Shown here piece by piece: positions 17,101 through 25,105 of a DNA stretch of 64,000 nucleotides. Source of the stretch: Rhizobium mesosinicum. Lineage in GTDB: Bacteria; Pseudomonadota; Alphaproteobacteria; Rhizobiales; Rhizobiaceae. The number at the start of each line of letters is the position of its first letter. Position 1 is the stretch's first letter. The notes under the pieces were generated by a model. It saw only the letters and a list, made by a program, of their open reading frames with translations, was not told where the DNA came from and searched no databases. A program made the translations under genes and the position numbers. The stretch is from positions 62,001 to 126,000 of the forward strand of contig NZ_JAEUAK010000008.1 in NCBI RefSeq assembly GCF_019511345.1. Reading direction: 5' to 3'.

Positions 17101-17225
17101 CGCAGGCGAATGGATTTGGCATGTCGCTGATGCAGGGGGAAATCGGCTACCGCCTCGGAGGTAAGGTTGAAACTAATTTCGATCCCGATGGTTTGACCGT
17201 TAATCTCTCTTTCCCGCTCAATTAG
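14130..17225 (+). CDS. CheB-CheR-PAS-HWE/HisKA_2 sensor histidine kinase fusion
   Basis: A 1031-residue cytosolic multidomain protein. Order: CheB methylesterase (about 8-190; catalytic S16 in GIGASAGG, H43 in VTHL, D135 in GGDGDGT); CheR methyltransferase (about 215-480; TKTFLRRVRRRM, WVPGCATGEEVYSIAI, RMDLVSCRNLLIYL); a long Glu-rich coiled coil (about 640-735; repeated SSNEELxSxNEE); PAS (about 740-845); and a HisKA_2/HWE kinase (phospho-His H854 in ELNHRVKNML, HATPase with HELATNAAKYGALSN). Start is the ATG at 14130 behind GAGGAG. It likely phosphorylates the flanking receivers; the CheB-CheR halves could add and remove methyl groups on a sensor. Confidence 0.93.
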   Translation: MTQANSKFPIVGIGASAGGIPAMEGFFQGLTEPCGMAFVIVTHLNPGRESRLHEVIARYTDMEVVLAADKVTMVPDTVYVMPENVVMSLHDGVLSVKQLDVNSRERKPIDVFFGELAKDQGEYAVGVVLSGGDGDGTLGVKAIKERGGLTIAQIADGSGPRNPDMPQSAIASGLIDLALPAEQMGEKLVAFARSFSFLSHIGDAGEHSKAGDLERARERIYAILRNQTGHDFSGYKTKTFLRRVRRRMQVRQLKSIEAYVDLLEQDPDEVSRLFSDLLINVTNFFRDAEAFSLLETTVIPQLFAGRTATDTVRIWVPGCATGEEVYSIAILMREHMERLSQVPKVQIFATDIDEPALQIARTARYPEALLEGVSSARKKKFFSSDGASFVVSSNIRELCIFSPHSVIRDPPFSRMDLVSCRNLLIYLGPEIQNRVIPTFHYALKPGGYLFLGTSEGIGQHGDLFTTIDKKNRIYQAREHANAHRLPILIGDERYTPFSASARIESRGIGGVQLRQAVEAQVLESFAPAHVVVNADGDVLYSSGRTSKFLEVPQGAPSRQLINMARRDLRLDLRAALRECASSRQRVTKENIVVDDDDGRVQLVTLAVEPLGNRGSGEALYVVLFQTVGPSQARSEAEHAQRKQEGTADLERELRDTRERLQSTIEEYETALEELKSSNEELVSVNEEAQSSNEELEASKEEMQSLNEELNTINAELNSKVEELDRANNDLRNLFDATQIATIFLDGNLVIRNFTPAASNFFKLRASDVGRPLTELSSDIDYPELNDHIAEVFASGQNRDHHLPRDEQGRHFLARLIPYRGDNNRIDGVIVTLIDVTTLAEAEEHQKVLISELNHRVKNMLAVTISIATQTLESAGSPEAFHAAFVGRLKAMSRAYGLLSREHWKEASVKELIAQELTPFGAERIALDGPEYKLNPQRGLALGMVIHELATNAAKYGALSNGEGRIDVRWQLENHSFILDWSERGGPAVEKPQANGFGMSLMQGEIGYRLGGKVETNFDPDGLTVNLSFPLN

Positions 17226-17244
17226 CAACAGGTGGAGTGAGCCG

Positions 17245-17634
17245 TTGAAATCCAGCTTTCCCCACAGTTCCTTTTTGGCTGGAAAGCGAGTTCTCGTTGT
17301 GGAAGATGAGTTTTTGCTAGCAGAGGATGCGCGGAAAGAGCTTGCCAAGCTCGGCGCGATCGTGATCGGTCCGACACCGCGCGTCGACCATGCGCTCGCC
17401 CTTATCGAAGATCAGCAGATCGATGCCGCCATCCTCGATGTTTTCCTGTCCGACACGACGGTATTTCCCGTGGCAGAACGCCTCCAAGAGCTCGGCATAC
17501 CCTTCGTGTTCGCCACCGCTTACGATCCATCCATCATTCCGGGGCGATTTGGAGGCTATATTCTCTGCGAAAAGCCAATCGAACTGGAAAACATAGCTCA
17601 AGGCCTTTTCGGGCGGCCGGTATCGGATGCGTGA
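17245..17634 (+). CDS. Single-domain response regulator downstream of the HWE kinase
   Basis: A 129-residue receiver domain: acidic pocket VVEDE (18-22), phospho-acceptor D65 in AAILDVFLSD, T in FATAYD, K in LCEKPIE. The start is a TTG at 17245 with GGTGGAG 9 bases upstream, and the gap to the kinase gene is 19 bases, so the two are co-transcribed. It is the probable direct phosphorylation partner of the HWE kinase. A 66-base stretch of this gene has a diverged copy at 18714-18779. Confidence 0.9.
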   Translation: MKSSFPHSSFLAGKRVLVVEDEFLLAEDARKELAKLGAIVIGPTPRVDHALALIEDQQIDAAILDVFLSDTTVFPVAERLQELGIPFVFATAYDPSIIPGRFGGYILCEKPIELENIAQGLFGRPVSDA

Positions 17635-17805
17635 TCGTCGAATTGCTGCGCGTGGTCCAGGACTGCTTTCGCGATCTGCGAGACCAGGCCTCTGGCTTAC
17701 GCTTTTGCGGGGCTTTCGGCCGCGTTGCAATTCTATTTTAAGAGACATGGTGCAGATCGCTCAGGCCGTAGCTTGCCCAATTCAAACTTTGCCTGGAGAG
17801 ATCCG

Positions 17806-18732
17806 TTGACTTCCGTATCAACCGCAATGCGCTGCGCCACCGATGCGACGGAGATTTTGACCGTCGAAGCCATTGTGGAAAACCGCCTTTATCCCTTCGC
17901 TTTGAAGGATGCTGCGCTGAAGCTCATTGCCATGCACGATGCCGCGCCTCGTATCGTGCGCTATACCGCAGATATGAAACGATGGCTGCTGACGCAATCC
18001 ATTCTGGCTTTTCATTTTCAGCGCGTCACGTCACCGTCTCATCCGGGCCTTACAGCCGCCAAGCTGAAGGCCCTCATCGCCGAGAGCAACATTGTCTCCA
18101 AGAACACGGCGTTCGCGCATCTCGCGGAGATGCGCAATTACGGTCTCCTGGTCGATACTCATGAAAGCGGGGACAGGCGCGTTCGTCAGCTCAGAATTTC
18201 CGAAACTGCTGAAACCCTGATCCGCGAATGGTTCGATGAACATCTGAAATCGCTCGACATGCTCGATCGGGGCACGCGGTTCTCGCGGTCATCGGCCGAT
18301 CGGCGCCTGCTGTGGTATGCGCAGCCAAGAATGGCCCAGAGCCTTTTTCACGATCCAGACTGGAGCAGCCCTCCGCAGACGGTGGACGCTTTCGTTCGAA
18401 CTGCTTCCGGCAGCAACATCCTGCACGACCTGATGTCTCGGGTATCGCCGGAAAAGGAGCTGGAAGCGCGCATGCCCGTCGGCCCTTTGCGCATTGGAGA
18501 CTTTTTCAAGCGTTACGCCATCTCCCGAACCCACGCGCGGCGACTTTTCGACCGTGCCCAGTTGCTCGATGCTTGTGGATGGGACGTCGGCGGTGAGCGC
18601 GGCGATTTCTGGATTGGGGCAAAGCTGATCCGAGACTACCGACATTGGCAGGCGGTCAAGTTTGCGGCTATCGAGGAAGCGTTCGAATGGGCCTCTCGTC
18701 ATGTACCGGAGCCGATCGTACGCTCTCCTTGA
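17806..18732 (+). CDS. Winged-helix-like DNA-binding protein, uncharacterised
   Basis: A 308-residue protein with a MarR-like winged-helix region (about residues 70-135: LKALIAESNIVSKNTAFAHLAEMRNYGLLV) and a possible second helix-turn-helix near the C-terminus (IGDFFKRYAISRTHARRLFDRAQLL). A TTG at 17806 with GGAGAG 7 bases before it is preferred over an upstream ATG at 17725 with no such site; an ATG at 17829 is another option. It lies 171 bases after the receiver gene. The last ~20 bases overlap, in another frame, a remnant of a receiver gene, so its C-terminus may have been rewritten by a past rearrangement. Confidence 0.65.
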   Translation: MTSVSTAMRCATDATEILTVEAIVENRLYPFALKDAALKLIAMHDAAPRIVRYTADMKRWLLTQSILAFHFQRVTSPSHPGLTAAKLKALIAESNIVSKNTAFAHLAEMRNYGLLVDTHESGDRRVRQLRISETAETLIREWFDEHLKSLDMLDRGTRFSRSSADRRLLWYAQPRMAQSLFHDPDWSSPPQTVDAFVRTASGSNILHDLMSRVSPEKELEARMPVGPLRIGDFFKRYAISRTHARRLFDRAQLLDACGWDVGGERGDFWIGAKLIRDYRHWQAVKFAAIEEAFEWASRHVPEPIVRSP

Positions 18733-18779
18733 TCGAAGATCGGCAGATCGATGTCGCGATTCTCGACGTTTTCCTGTCC
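18714..18779 (+). pseudogene. Fragment of a response-regulator receiver gene
   Basis: Over 66 bases without a gap this stretch matches 17386-17451 of the receiver gene at 55 positions, and its own frame reads DRTLSLIEDRQIDVAILDVFLS-like sequence with the phospho-acceptor Asp intact. No start, N-terminus or C-terminal part follows. It begins inside the last codons of the winged-helix gene in a different frame. It is best read as the leftover of a duplicated receiver gene. Confidence 0.7.
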
Positions 18780-18868
18780 ATCGAATTTGAAAATACGCGA
18801 GGTGCGCGCCCGGGTGAGGACCACGGCGCAAACCTCGCTCGTTTTCGAGACGGTGAGGAACGGGGCAA

Positions 18869-20737
18869 TTACCCGGTCCCCAACTCGTCAATCTCCTCCG
18901 GAATAAACCCGCCCGTTTGCCGCCTCCACAGCCGCGCAAACAGCCCATCGCCTTCAATCAATTCTTCCGGCCGGCCCTCCTCGATGATGCGGCCGTGGTC
19001 GAGCACGACAATGCGATCCATGCTTGAGATGGTCGACAAGCGGTGGGCGATGGCGATGACGGTTTTGCCTTCCATGACCAGGTTCAGCCGTTCCTGGATG
19101 ACGGCTTCGGATTCGCTGTCGAGGGCCGAGGTTGCCTCGTCGAGCACCAGGATCGGCGCATTCTTGAGGAGCGCGCGGGCGATTGCCACGCGCTGGCGCT
19201 GGCCGCCCGAGAGTTTTATGCCGCGGTCTCCGACATAGGCCTCGTAACCCTTGCGGCCTTCGCTGTCGGCGAGATCGGCGATGAAGAGATCGGCGCTCGC
19301 CATTTTCGCGACAGCCTCGATCTCCTCCTGCGTCGCCTCCGGCCGGCCATAGCGGATGTTGTCGCCGACCGAGCGGTGCAGCAGCGCGACATCCTGGGCG
19401 ATGACGCCGATGGCGCGGCGCAGGCTCGACTGGGTGACGGTGCGGATATCCTGGCCGTCGATGAGGATGGCACCATCCTTGATGTCGTAGAAACGTAGGA
19501 GCAGGTTGGCGAGCGTCGTCTTGCCCGCACCGGAGAGACCGACGAGGCCGACTTTTTCGCCTGGGCGGACGGTCAATGACAGGCTGTCGATGACCGGCTT
19601 GCCGGACTTGTAGGCGAAGCGGACGTTCTCAAAGCGCACCTCGCCTGATGTCACAGCAAGCTCCGTCGCATCCGGCCGATCGACGATGGTGGGCGGCGTC
19701 GTCATGACCGGCATCGCATCCTTGATCGTGCCGATCGCCTGGAAGATCGCTTGGCCCATCTGCAGGAATGTAAACGTATGCCCGGACAGGCGGTTCAGAA
19801 CATAGACGGCACCGGTGAACTCACCGATCGTGACGAAGCCGTCGACGAGCCCGGTAAAGCCGATCGACAGAATGGCCAACCAGTGCATCATGTTGAGGAC
19901 GACGACGATGAGCTCGGCGGTCCGGTAGATGCGCTGTTCGCTTTGCTGCGCCTTGATCGCCTTGCCGATGATGCCGCGGATGGCGCCCGCCTCGCTGTCT
20001 TCGGCGGCGAATTGCTTCACCATCTGCATATTGGCGTAGAGATCGGTGATGGCGCCGGAAATCAGGCTGCGTCGCTTGGCAGAGCGGCGCGAGCGCTCGG
20101 TGAAGACAGGAGCCAGCCTGACGGCGAGCAGAACGTTGAGCGTGATCCAGACGATGGCCGGCAGGGCGAGCTGCCAGGACAGCGCGCTCAGCAAAACGAC
20201 AGAGCCCACCATCTGCATCAGGAAGCGGGGGATGGACTGGAAAGCCGAAATGATCTGCTGCTGGACGGCGGAAGCAACCTGCGTCAGGCGCGAGGCGACT
20301 TGACCGGCATAGAGATCGTGGAAGAAGGCGAGATCCTGCCGTTCCACCGCCTTGTGGCCCTGCCACTGGATGGCGGCCGGCATGCCGATGCCGAGCGTAT
20401 GCGAGGTCAGCGTATTGACGAGGAACGAGGCGATGGGAATGGCCGGGAAGAGCAGCAGGCCGAAGAAGGTCAGCAGCGGCCATTCATCGTGCAGAAAAGC
20501 GCGTGCTCCTTGCTGCGTCACGCCGTCGACGATGACTGACAGCCCCCAGACGATCGTCAGGTTCATGGCCTCTATCGCCATGGTGGAAAGGGCCACCGCA
20601 ATCAGCACGCCGCGGAACATCGAGATGAAGTGCAGAAGCACCGTCACAGGACCCTTTGACGGCAGCGGCCGGTAGGGGATATCGAGAGGCTGGATCAGGC
20701 GTTCGAAGGGGCGGTAGATCGCATCTGAGATCGACAT
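18869..20737 (-). CDS. ABC exporter, fused permease and ATPase (MsbA/MDR type)
   Basis: A 622-residue half-transporter. Six membrane segments lie in about residues 30-330. The ATPase domain (about 365-600) has Walker A GLSGAGKTT, Q-loop IGVIAQDVALLHRSV, signature LSGGQRQRVAIARALLK, Walker B ILVLDEATSALDSES and switch His AHRLSTI. It would function as a homodimer exporting a lipid or drug-like substrate. The gene stands alone between a receiver fragment and a GFA gene. It ends GGFIPEEIDELGTG, a tail seen in rhizobial members of this group. Confidence 0.92.
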   Translation of the reverse strand: MSISDAIYRPFERLIQPLDIPYRPLPSKGPVTVLLHFISMFRGVLIAVALSTMAIEAMNLTIVWGLSVIVDGVTQQGARAFLHDEWPLLTFFGLLLFPAIPIASFLVNTLTSHTLGIGMPAAIQWQGHKAVERQDLAFFHDLYAGQVASRLTQVASAVQQQIISAFQSIPRFLMQMVGSVVLLSALSWQLALPAIVWITLNVLLAVRLAPVFTERSRRSAKRRSLISGAITDLYANMQMVKQFAAEDSEAGAIRGIIGKAIKAQQSEQRIYRTAELIVVVLNMMHWLAILSIGFTGLVDGFVTIGEFTGAVYVLNRLSGHTFTFLQMGQAIFQAIGTIKDAMPVMTTPPTIVDRPDATELAVTSGEVRFENVRFAYKSGKPVIDSLSLTVRPGEKVGLVGLSGAGKTTLANLLLRFYDIKDGAILIDGQDIRTVTQSSLRRAIGVIAQDVALLHRSVGDNIRYGRPEATQEEIEAVAKMASADLFIADLADSEGRKGYEAYVGDRGIKLSGGQRQRVAIARALLKNAPILVLDEATSALDSESEAVIQERLNLVMEGKTVIAIAHRLSTISSMDRIVVLDHGRIIEEGRPEELIEGDGLFARLWRRQTGGFIPEEIDELGTG

Positions 20738-20886
20738 AATCGGCTTGAAGCCTCTCGGGTCAAAGATCGGAGGAGGGCGGGTATATCCAGGCGACGCGAA
20801 CCGTATGGAATCATCGCTGCGATCTCAATTAGAAATTTTGGAAAAGTGCGGGCAGCGGCCGTGGGTTGCCTCCGGACGCTACGGCC

Positions 20887-21306
20887 TCAATGTGACTGCC
20901 GCGCAACGCTGCCCTGGTGGAAGTGTTCGTCGGCACGGTCTATCTGAACCCAATTGTGCTTCGACCGTTCGAAGATTGATTTGGCCGGAGCCGGAAACTG
21001 GCTCACGTCGCCCAAGGCTCCTAGAGCCACGCCGATCATGGAGGGCAGGTTGTCGGCCTTCCAGTACACCGATGAGCCGCAGTTCGGACAGAAATAGGAA
21101 TGCACCTTTCCGCCGCTTGCCGCGTCGCGAGTGTATAGCTTAGCCGTTCCGGACATCGTGACGGCTTCGGCCGGATAGAAGGCACCGGCGCCGAAAGGGG
21201 CGCCTGTTCGCCTCTGGCATTCGATGCAGTGACAGACGATCACCACATTTGGTTTTTCCGGCAGCGCCAATCTGAGCGCGCCGCAGCTGCATCGGGCATC
21301 GGCCAT
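20887..21306 (-). CDS. GFA-family zinc protein (Mss4-like fold)
   Basis: A 139-residue protein of the GFA (glutathione-dependent formaldehyde-activating enzyme-like) family. Zinc-binding cysteines are C6 and C8 in RCSCG, CHCIECQ and YFCPNCGSSVYW. The fold binds zinc and in the founding member catalyses formation of S-hydroxymethylglutathione, although most members have no proven activity. Two other GFA proteins occur in this window (33782 and 62963). Confidence 0.88.
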   Translation of the reverse strand: MADARCSCGALRLALPEKPNVVIVCHCIECQRRTGAPFGAGAFYPAEAVTMSGTAKLYTRDAASGGKVHSYFCPNCGSSVYWKADNLPSMIGVALGALGDVSQFPAPAKSIFERSKHNWVQIDRADEHFHQGSVARQSH

Positions 21307-21549
21307 CGAAAGACTCCTGTTTCGCGAGGTTTGAGGATTTTGGGATTTACGGGGAGATGCTGGCGTGCCTGACTGAATCCGCTCGCCTTCAAACGACGGT
21401 GGTTGCCGTCAGCGGCTGCTATTATGGGAGGTGCCGCGAAAGTTCAGGCTCAAGGCGATCATCTGCTCGGAAATACCTCGGAAACAGGACCGGCTGCTGT
21501 TCGAGTGCCAGACACCAGCCGGCTGCCCATAATTGCAGAACCCGCTGCC

Positions 21550-22029
21550 TCAGCCGCGGCGGGCTGCCTCTATTGCCGCGACGTCGATCTTGCGCATGGT
21601 CATCATCGCGTCGAAAGCGCGCTTTGCCTCGGCTCCGCCAGCCTGCATCGCTTCCATCAGGACGCGCGGGGTGATCTGCCAGGAGACGCCCCATTTATCC
21701 TTGCACCAGCCGCATTCGCTTTCCTGGCCGCCATTGCCGACGATTGCATTCCAGTAGCGGTCGGTCTCTTCCTGGTTTTCGGTCGAAATCTGAAAGGAAA
21801 AGGCTTCGCTGTGCTTGATCGAGGGGCCGCCATTGAGCCCGATGCATGGGATTCCGGCAACCGTGAATTCCACGACCAGCACGTCTCCCTGCTGGCCGGA
21901 CGGATAATCGCCGGGGGCGCGGTGGATCGCGCCGACCTTGCTGTCCGGAAAGACGCCGGCGTAAAAGCGGGCGGCTTCCTCGGCGTGCTTGTCGTACCAG
22001 ACGCAGATCGTGTTCTTTGCTACTGCCAT
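21550..22029 (-). CDS. VOC-family PhnB-like protein
   Basis: A 159-residue member of the PhnB/3-demethylubiquinone-9 3-methyltransferase-like VOC family. Motifs include FYAGVFPDSKVG, IPCIGLNGGP, FSFQISTENQEETDRYWNAI and ECGWCKDKWGVSWQITP. No enzymatic function has been proven for this branch. The 243 bases between this gene and the GFA gene hold no convincing ORF. Confidence 0.88.
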   Translation of the reverse strand: MAVAKNTICVWYDKHAEEAARFYAGVFPDSKVGAIHRAPGDYPSGQQGDVLVVEFTVAGIPCIGLNGGPSIKHSEAFSFQISTENQEETDRYWNAIVGNGGQESECGWCKDKWGVSWQITPRVLMEAMQAGGAEAKRAFDAMMTMRKIDVAAIEAARRG

Positions 22030-22121
22030 TGCGCGCTCCTCCCTCGTGTTCTCCCCGATGGCAGAGACATAAGGGGCAAAACGTTTTTCTCCAGTCCGGC
22101 TGCGCGATAAAACCGCGGCCG

Positions 22122-22331
22122 CTACCCCCAGAACCAGGATTTGTTGACCTCGATCCTCGCCTCGGAAGGGCTGATGCCGATATCGCGGAGCTGCTCGTCC
22201 GACAGGCAGGAAAGGATCAGCCGCTCACGGCGCTTGCTGAAATAGAGGGCAAGGCGCATCAGGCAGCGCCTGGCGATGCCGCCGCTCGGGGCGCGATCCA
22301 TCGTCGTCGGCAGTTCCACATCTGTTGTCAT
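22122..22331 (-). CDS. DUF1127 small protein
   Basis: A 69-residue protein whose C-terminal half is a DUF1127 domain (about residues 30-62: ERLILSCLSDEQLRDIGISPSEARIEV). Small DUF1127 proteins in rhizobia and Agrobacterium are Arg-rich, often stress- or phosphate-responsive, and affect RNA turnover or metabolism. Divergent from the following LysR gene with 99 bases between them. Confidence 0.85.
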   Translation of the reverse strand: MTTDVELPTTMDRAPSGGIARRCLMRLALYFSKRRERLILSCLSDEQLRDIGISPSEARIEVNKSWFWG

Positions 22332-22430
22332 CGGGCATCTCCAGCTTTCATCTAGGGTGCCTCAAAATGGACTAGCGCATTCCGGCATGGAAGCTTATGG
22401 TTTTTACGCAATTCATAAGGAATTCTTCTG

Positions 22431-23303
22431 GTGCTGAACCTCGACCAGCTAGCCGCCTTCGTCAGTGTCATCGATCTCGGGAGTTTCACCGCCGCGGCCG
22501 AAAAGGCCGGGCTGACGCAGCCGGCCGTCAGCCTGCAGGTCAAGCTTCTGGAACAGCGGATGGGGGTTCGGCTGATCGAGCGGGTCGGCCGTCGGGCGCA
22601 GCCGTCGGCGGCGGGCGCCGAACTGCTCGCTCATGCGCGTAGGATTCTCGGCGAATGCGTGGCGGCCGAGGAGGCGATGACGCCTTACCGGCAAGGTGCG
22701 GTAGGGCGCGTGCGGATTGGCAGCGGCGGCACGGCCTCGATTCACCTGCTGCCGCGCGCGATCGCCGCTGCCAAGAAACGCATGCCCGGTCTGGAGATCG
22801 TGGTGCGTGTCGGCAACACCGATGAGATGATCCGCGATCTCGAAACCAATGCGCTCGATATTGCCGTCGTCACACTGCCGGCTTCCGGCCGTTCACTCGA
22901 GATCGAGCCCTTCTACGAGGATGAGCTCATCGCCGTGGCGCCGAGGGGAAGCGCGATCCCGGAGGGAGGGCCGACGCCCGAATTCTTCAAAGACAAGATC
23001 ATGATGCTCTACGAGGGCGGCAATACGCGTCGCATGACCGACGAGTGGTTCGCTGCCGCCGGCATCAGGAGCCAGCCCACCATGGAGTTCGGCAGCGTCG
23101 AGGCGATCAAGGAACTGGTCGCCGCGGGGCTTGGATGGTCGATACTGCCGGGGCTTGCCCTGCAGCGTGACCGGGGCCGGTTCGTGACGTCACCCGTCCA
23201 GCCGCCGCTGGTGCGCCAGCTCGGCATGGTCATCCGGCGCGACAAACATCTGACGAGGGGGCTGCGCGAAGTGATGAAGTGCCTTCGTGCATTCGAGGCG
23301 TAG
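22431..23303 (+). CDS. LysR-family transcriptional regulator
   Basis: A 290-residue LysR protein. The helix-turn-helix is at residues 1-60 (LDQLAAFVSVIDLGSFTAAAEKAGLTQPAVSLQVKLLEQRM) and the effector-binding domain covers about 90-290. The start is a GTG at 22431; no in-frame ATG would keep the DNA-binding helix. It lies between divergent DUF1127 and convergent epimerase genes, so its target is not obvious. Confidence 0.9.
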   Translation: MLNLDQLAAFVSVIDLGSFTAAAEKAGLTQPAVSLQVKLLEQRMGVRLIERVGRRAQPSAAGAELLAHARRILGECVAAEEAMTPYRQGAVGRVRIGSGGTASIHLLPRAIAAAKKRMPGLEIVVRVGNTDEMIRDLETNALDIAVVTLPASGRSLEIEPFYEDELIAVAPRGSAIPEGGPTPEFFKDKIMMLYEGGNTRRMTDEWFAAAGIRSQPTMEFGSVEAIKELVAAGLGWSILPGLALQRDRGRFVTSPVQPPLVRQLGMVIRRDKHLTRGLREVMKCLRAFEA

Positions 23304-23321
23304 CGGCTTTTGACTAAGCTG

Positions 23322-24314
23322 TCATGCGGCAGCTCCGAGAGCGCTCTGTTCGGCGCAGATACGGTCGATCAGGGCATCGAACTCGCCTTTCGGCGGACGG
23401 CCCTTCGCGAAACGCTGCTTGAGGTGCATGATCGGTTCGGCCAGGATTTCATCCAGGCTTTCGGCGCAGGTGAAGTCGCCGGCTACACTCTTGACCTTGG
23501 AATTATCGAAAATCGCCGTCCAGGCCTTGTCGCCGGTCAGCGGGCCGATCCATTCCGGGTTGTACTTGACGAGCGTGTCTGTCGGCACGTGGACGATCTT
23601 GGCTTCGACGCCGAGCAGGCGGGCGATCGCCGTCTGGATGTCGTCCCAGATATGGGCGTGGTCGTTGGTGATGTGGAAGATATCGTGCAGCGCCTTCTGC
23701 TTGCCGAACAGGCCGATGAAAGGCACGGCGAAATCGACCGAACGGGTGAGCGTCCAGGGCGTATGGCCATCGCCTGCCACGATGGTCGGCTCGCCATCCA
23801 GCATGCGCCGCGCCATGACGTCGCTGTCGCCCATCATGATCGGCAGGCCGGTGCGGACGGTGTGGCTGGGGCGGACGATGGTCCAGGCGAGGTTTTCGGA
23901 CTTCTTCAGCAGTTCTTCGCAGGCGATCTTGGCCTGGCTGTAGGGCCAGTAGGGGTTGATCGCCGGTGTCTTCTCTTCTGATATCACATAGTGGCGGGCC
24001 GGCTTTTCATAGACCGAGGCCGACGAGATGAAGACGTACTGGCCGCAATGGCCCGAGAATATCTCGATGTCGCGGGCAATCTGATCCGGCGTGAAGGCGA
24101 TGAACTGGGCGACGACATCGTAATTGGCCTTGGCGAGATCGGCATAGGCTGATGATCCAAGCTCACCGACGATGGAGGTGACGCCGGCGGGCAGAGGATC
24201 GCCCCTCAGGCCGCGATTATAGACACTGACCTGATGGCCTTGGGCCACTGCGCGCTCTACACAAGGATAGGAAATCTGGCCGGTGCCGCCGATGAAAAGG
24301 ATTTTCAGTGCCAT
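23322..24314 (-). CDS. NAD-dependent epimerase/dehydratase-family protein
   Basis: A 330-residue extended short-chain dehydrogenase. The nucleotide-binding motif is GGTGQIS (residues 9-15); the catalytic region has SSASVYE and YSQAK (Y-x-x-x-K at about 144-148). It resembles the mRNA-binding/isoflavone-reductase-like nucleoside-sugar epimerases found singly in rhizobia. It is convergent with the LysR gene. The substrate is unknown. Confidence 0.87.
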   Translation of the reverse strand: MALKILFIGGTGQISYPCVERAVAQGHQVSVYNRGLRGDPLPAGVTSIVGELGSSAYADLAKANYDVVAQFIAFTPDQIARDIEIFSGHCGQYVFISSASVYEKPARHYVISEEKTPAINPYWPYSQAKIACEELLKKSENLAWTIVRPSHTVRTGLPIMMGDSDVMARRMLDGEPTIVAGDGHTPWTLTRSVDFAVPFIGLFGKQKALHDIFHITNDHAHIWDDIQTAIARLLGVEAKIVHVPTDTLVKYNPEWIGPLTGDKAWTAIFDNSKVKSVAGDFTCAESLDEILAEPIMHLKQRFAKGRPPKGEFDALIDRICAEQSALGAAA

Positions 24315-24492
24315 GTGGGGACCTCGATATCGGATAGGGCGGGATGTGATCGAGATTCATAGCGCGAAAGGCGGGACGCGTCTCGTGCGAAATGGACGGC
24401 GTGGTGGGGCAAAAGCAGCCGCATATTCCAAGATCGGGAAATGCCGCTAGGATCCACCGGGTTCATCATCAGCAAGCGGGAGGTGCCTATTC

Positions 24493-25041
24493 ATGCTGAT
24501 CATTTTCGGCGGTTTACCCGGCTCGGGGAAGACGACGATTTCGCGTGCCCTGGCAAAGGAGCTTGGGGCCTTCCATCTGCGCGTCGATACGATCGAACAG
24601 AACATACGGGCTTCGGGCATGCTGAGCGCCGAGGTCGGCCCGGCAGGCTATATGGTCGGATATGGGATCGCCGAAGACAATCTCACGCTCGGCAAGATCG
24701 TCGTTGCGGACTCGGTCAATCCTTTGAAAGTGACACGGGATGCCTGGCTGTCGGTCGCAGAGCGATCAGGTGTGCCGGCCTTCGAGATCGAAATCGTCTG
24801 CTCGGACCGGAACGAACATCGCCGAAGGGCGGAAACACGGGCAAGCGATGTTCCGGGGCTGAGAAAGCCGAGCTGGGAAGAGATCGTCGCACGCGACTAT
24901 GAGGATTGGGGGCAAAGTCCCATTGTGATCGACACTGCAAAGCAAAGCGTGGACCAGGCCGTTGCCGAACTCGTATCAAGGCTTGGAGCGGGCGTCAGTA
25001 ACAACGGTGGGACTCGGCCTGCCCAGCGTCTGTTTGATTGA
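24493..25041 (+). CDS. P-loop kinase-like AAA/zeta-toxin-fold protein
   Basis: A 182-residue P-loop NTPase with Walker A GLPGSGKTT at residues 7-15 and a downstream DTIEQ/DSVNP pattern. It resembles small-molecule kinases and adenylylsulfate-kinase-like proteins found singly in proteobacteria. A cluster with a toxin partner is absent, so a toxin role is not supported. Start at the ATG at 24493. Confidence 0.8.
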   Translation: MLIIFGGLPGSGKTTISRALAKELGAFHLRVDTIEQNIRASGMLSAEVGPAGYMVGYGIAEDNLTLGKIVVADSVNPLKVTRDAWLSVAERSGVPAFEIEIVCSDRNEHRRRAETRASDVPGLRKPSWEEIVARDYEDWGQSPIVIDTAKQSVDQAVAELVSRLGAGVSNNGGTRPAQRLFD

Positions 25042-25105
25042 CCTTGAACCGCATCAGGGCGCTAATGAGCCGGTATCGTCACTGCTTGCAGGCAAGGAGG
25101 ACACG

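Noticed and set aside
24493..25041. Zeta-type toxin
   Set aside because: The P-loop resembles that fold, but no antitoxin gene is adjacent and the general length and context fit a small-molecule kinase.
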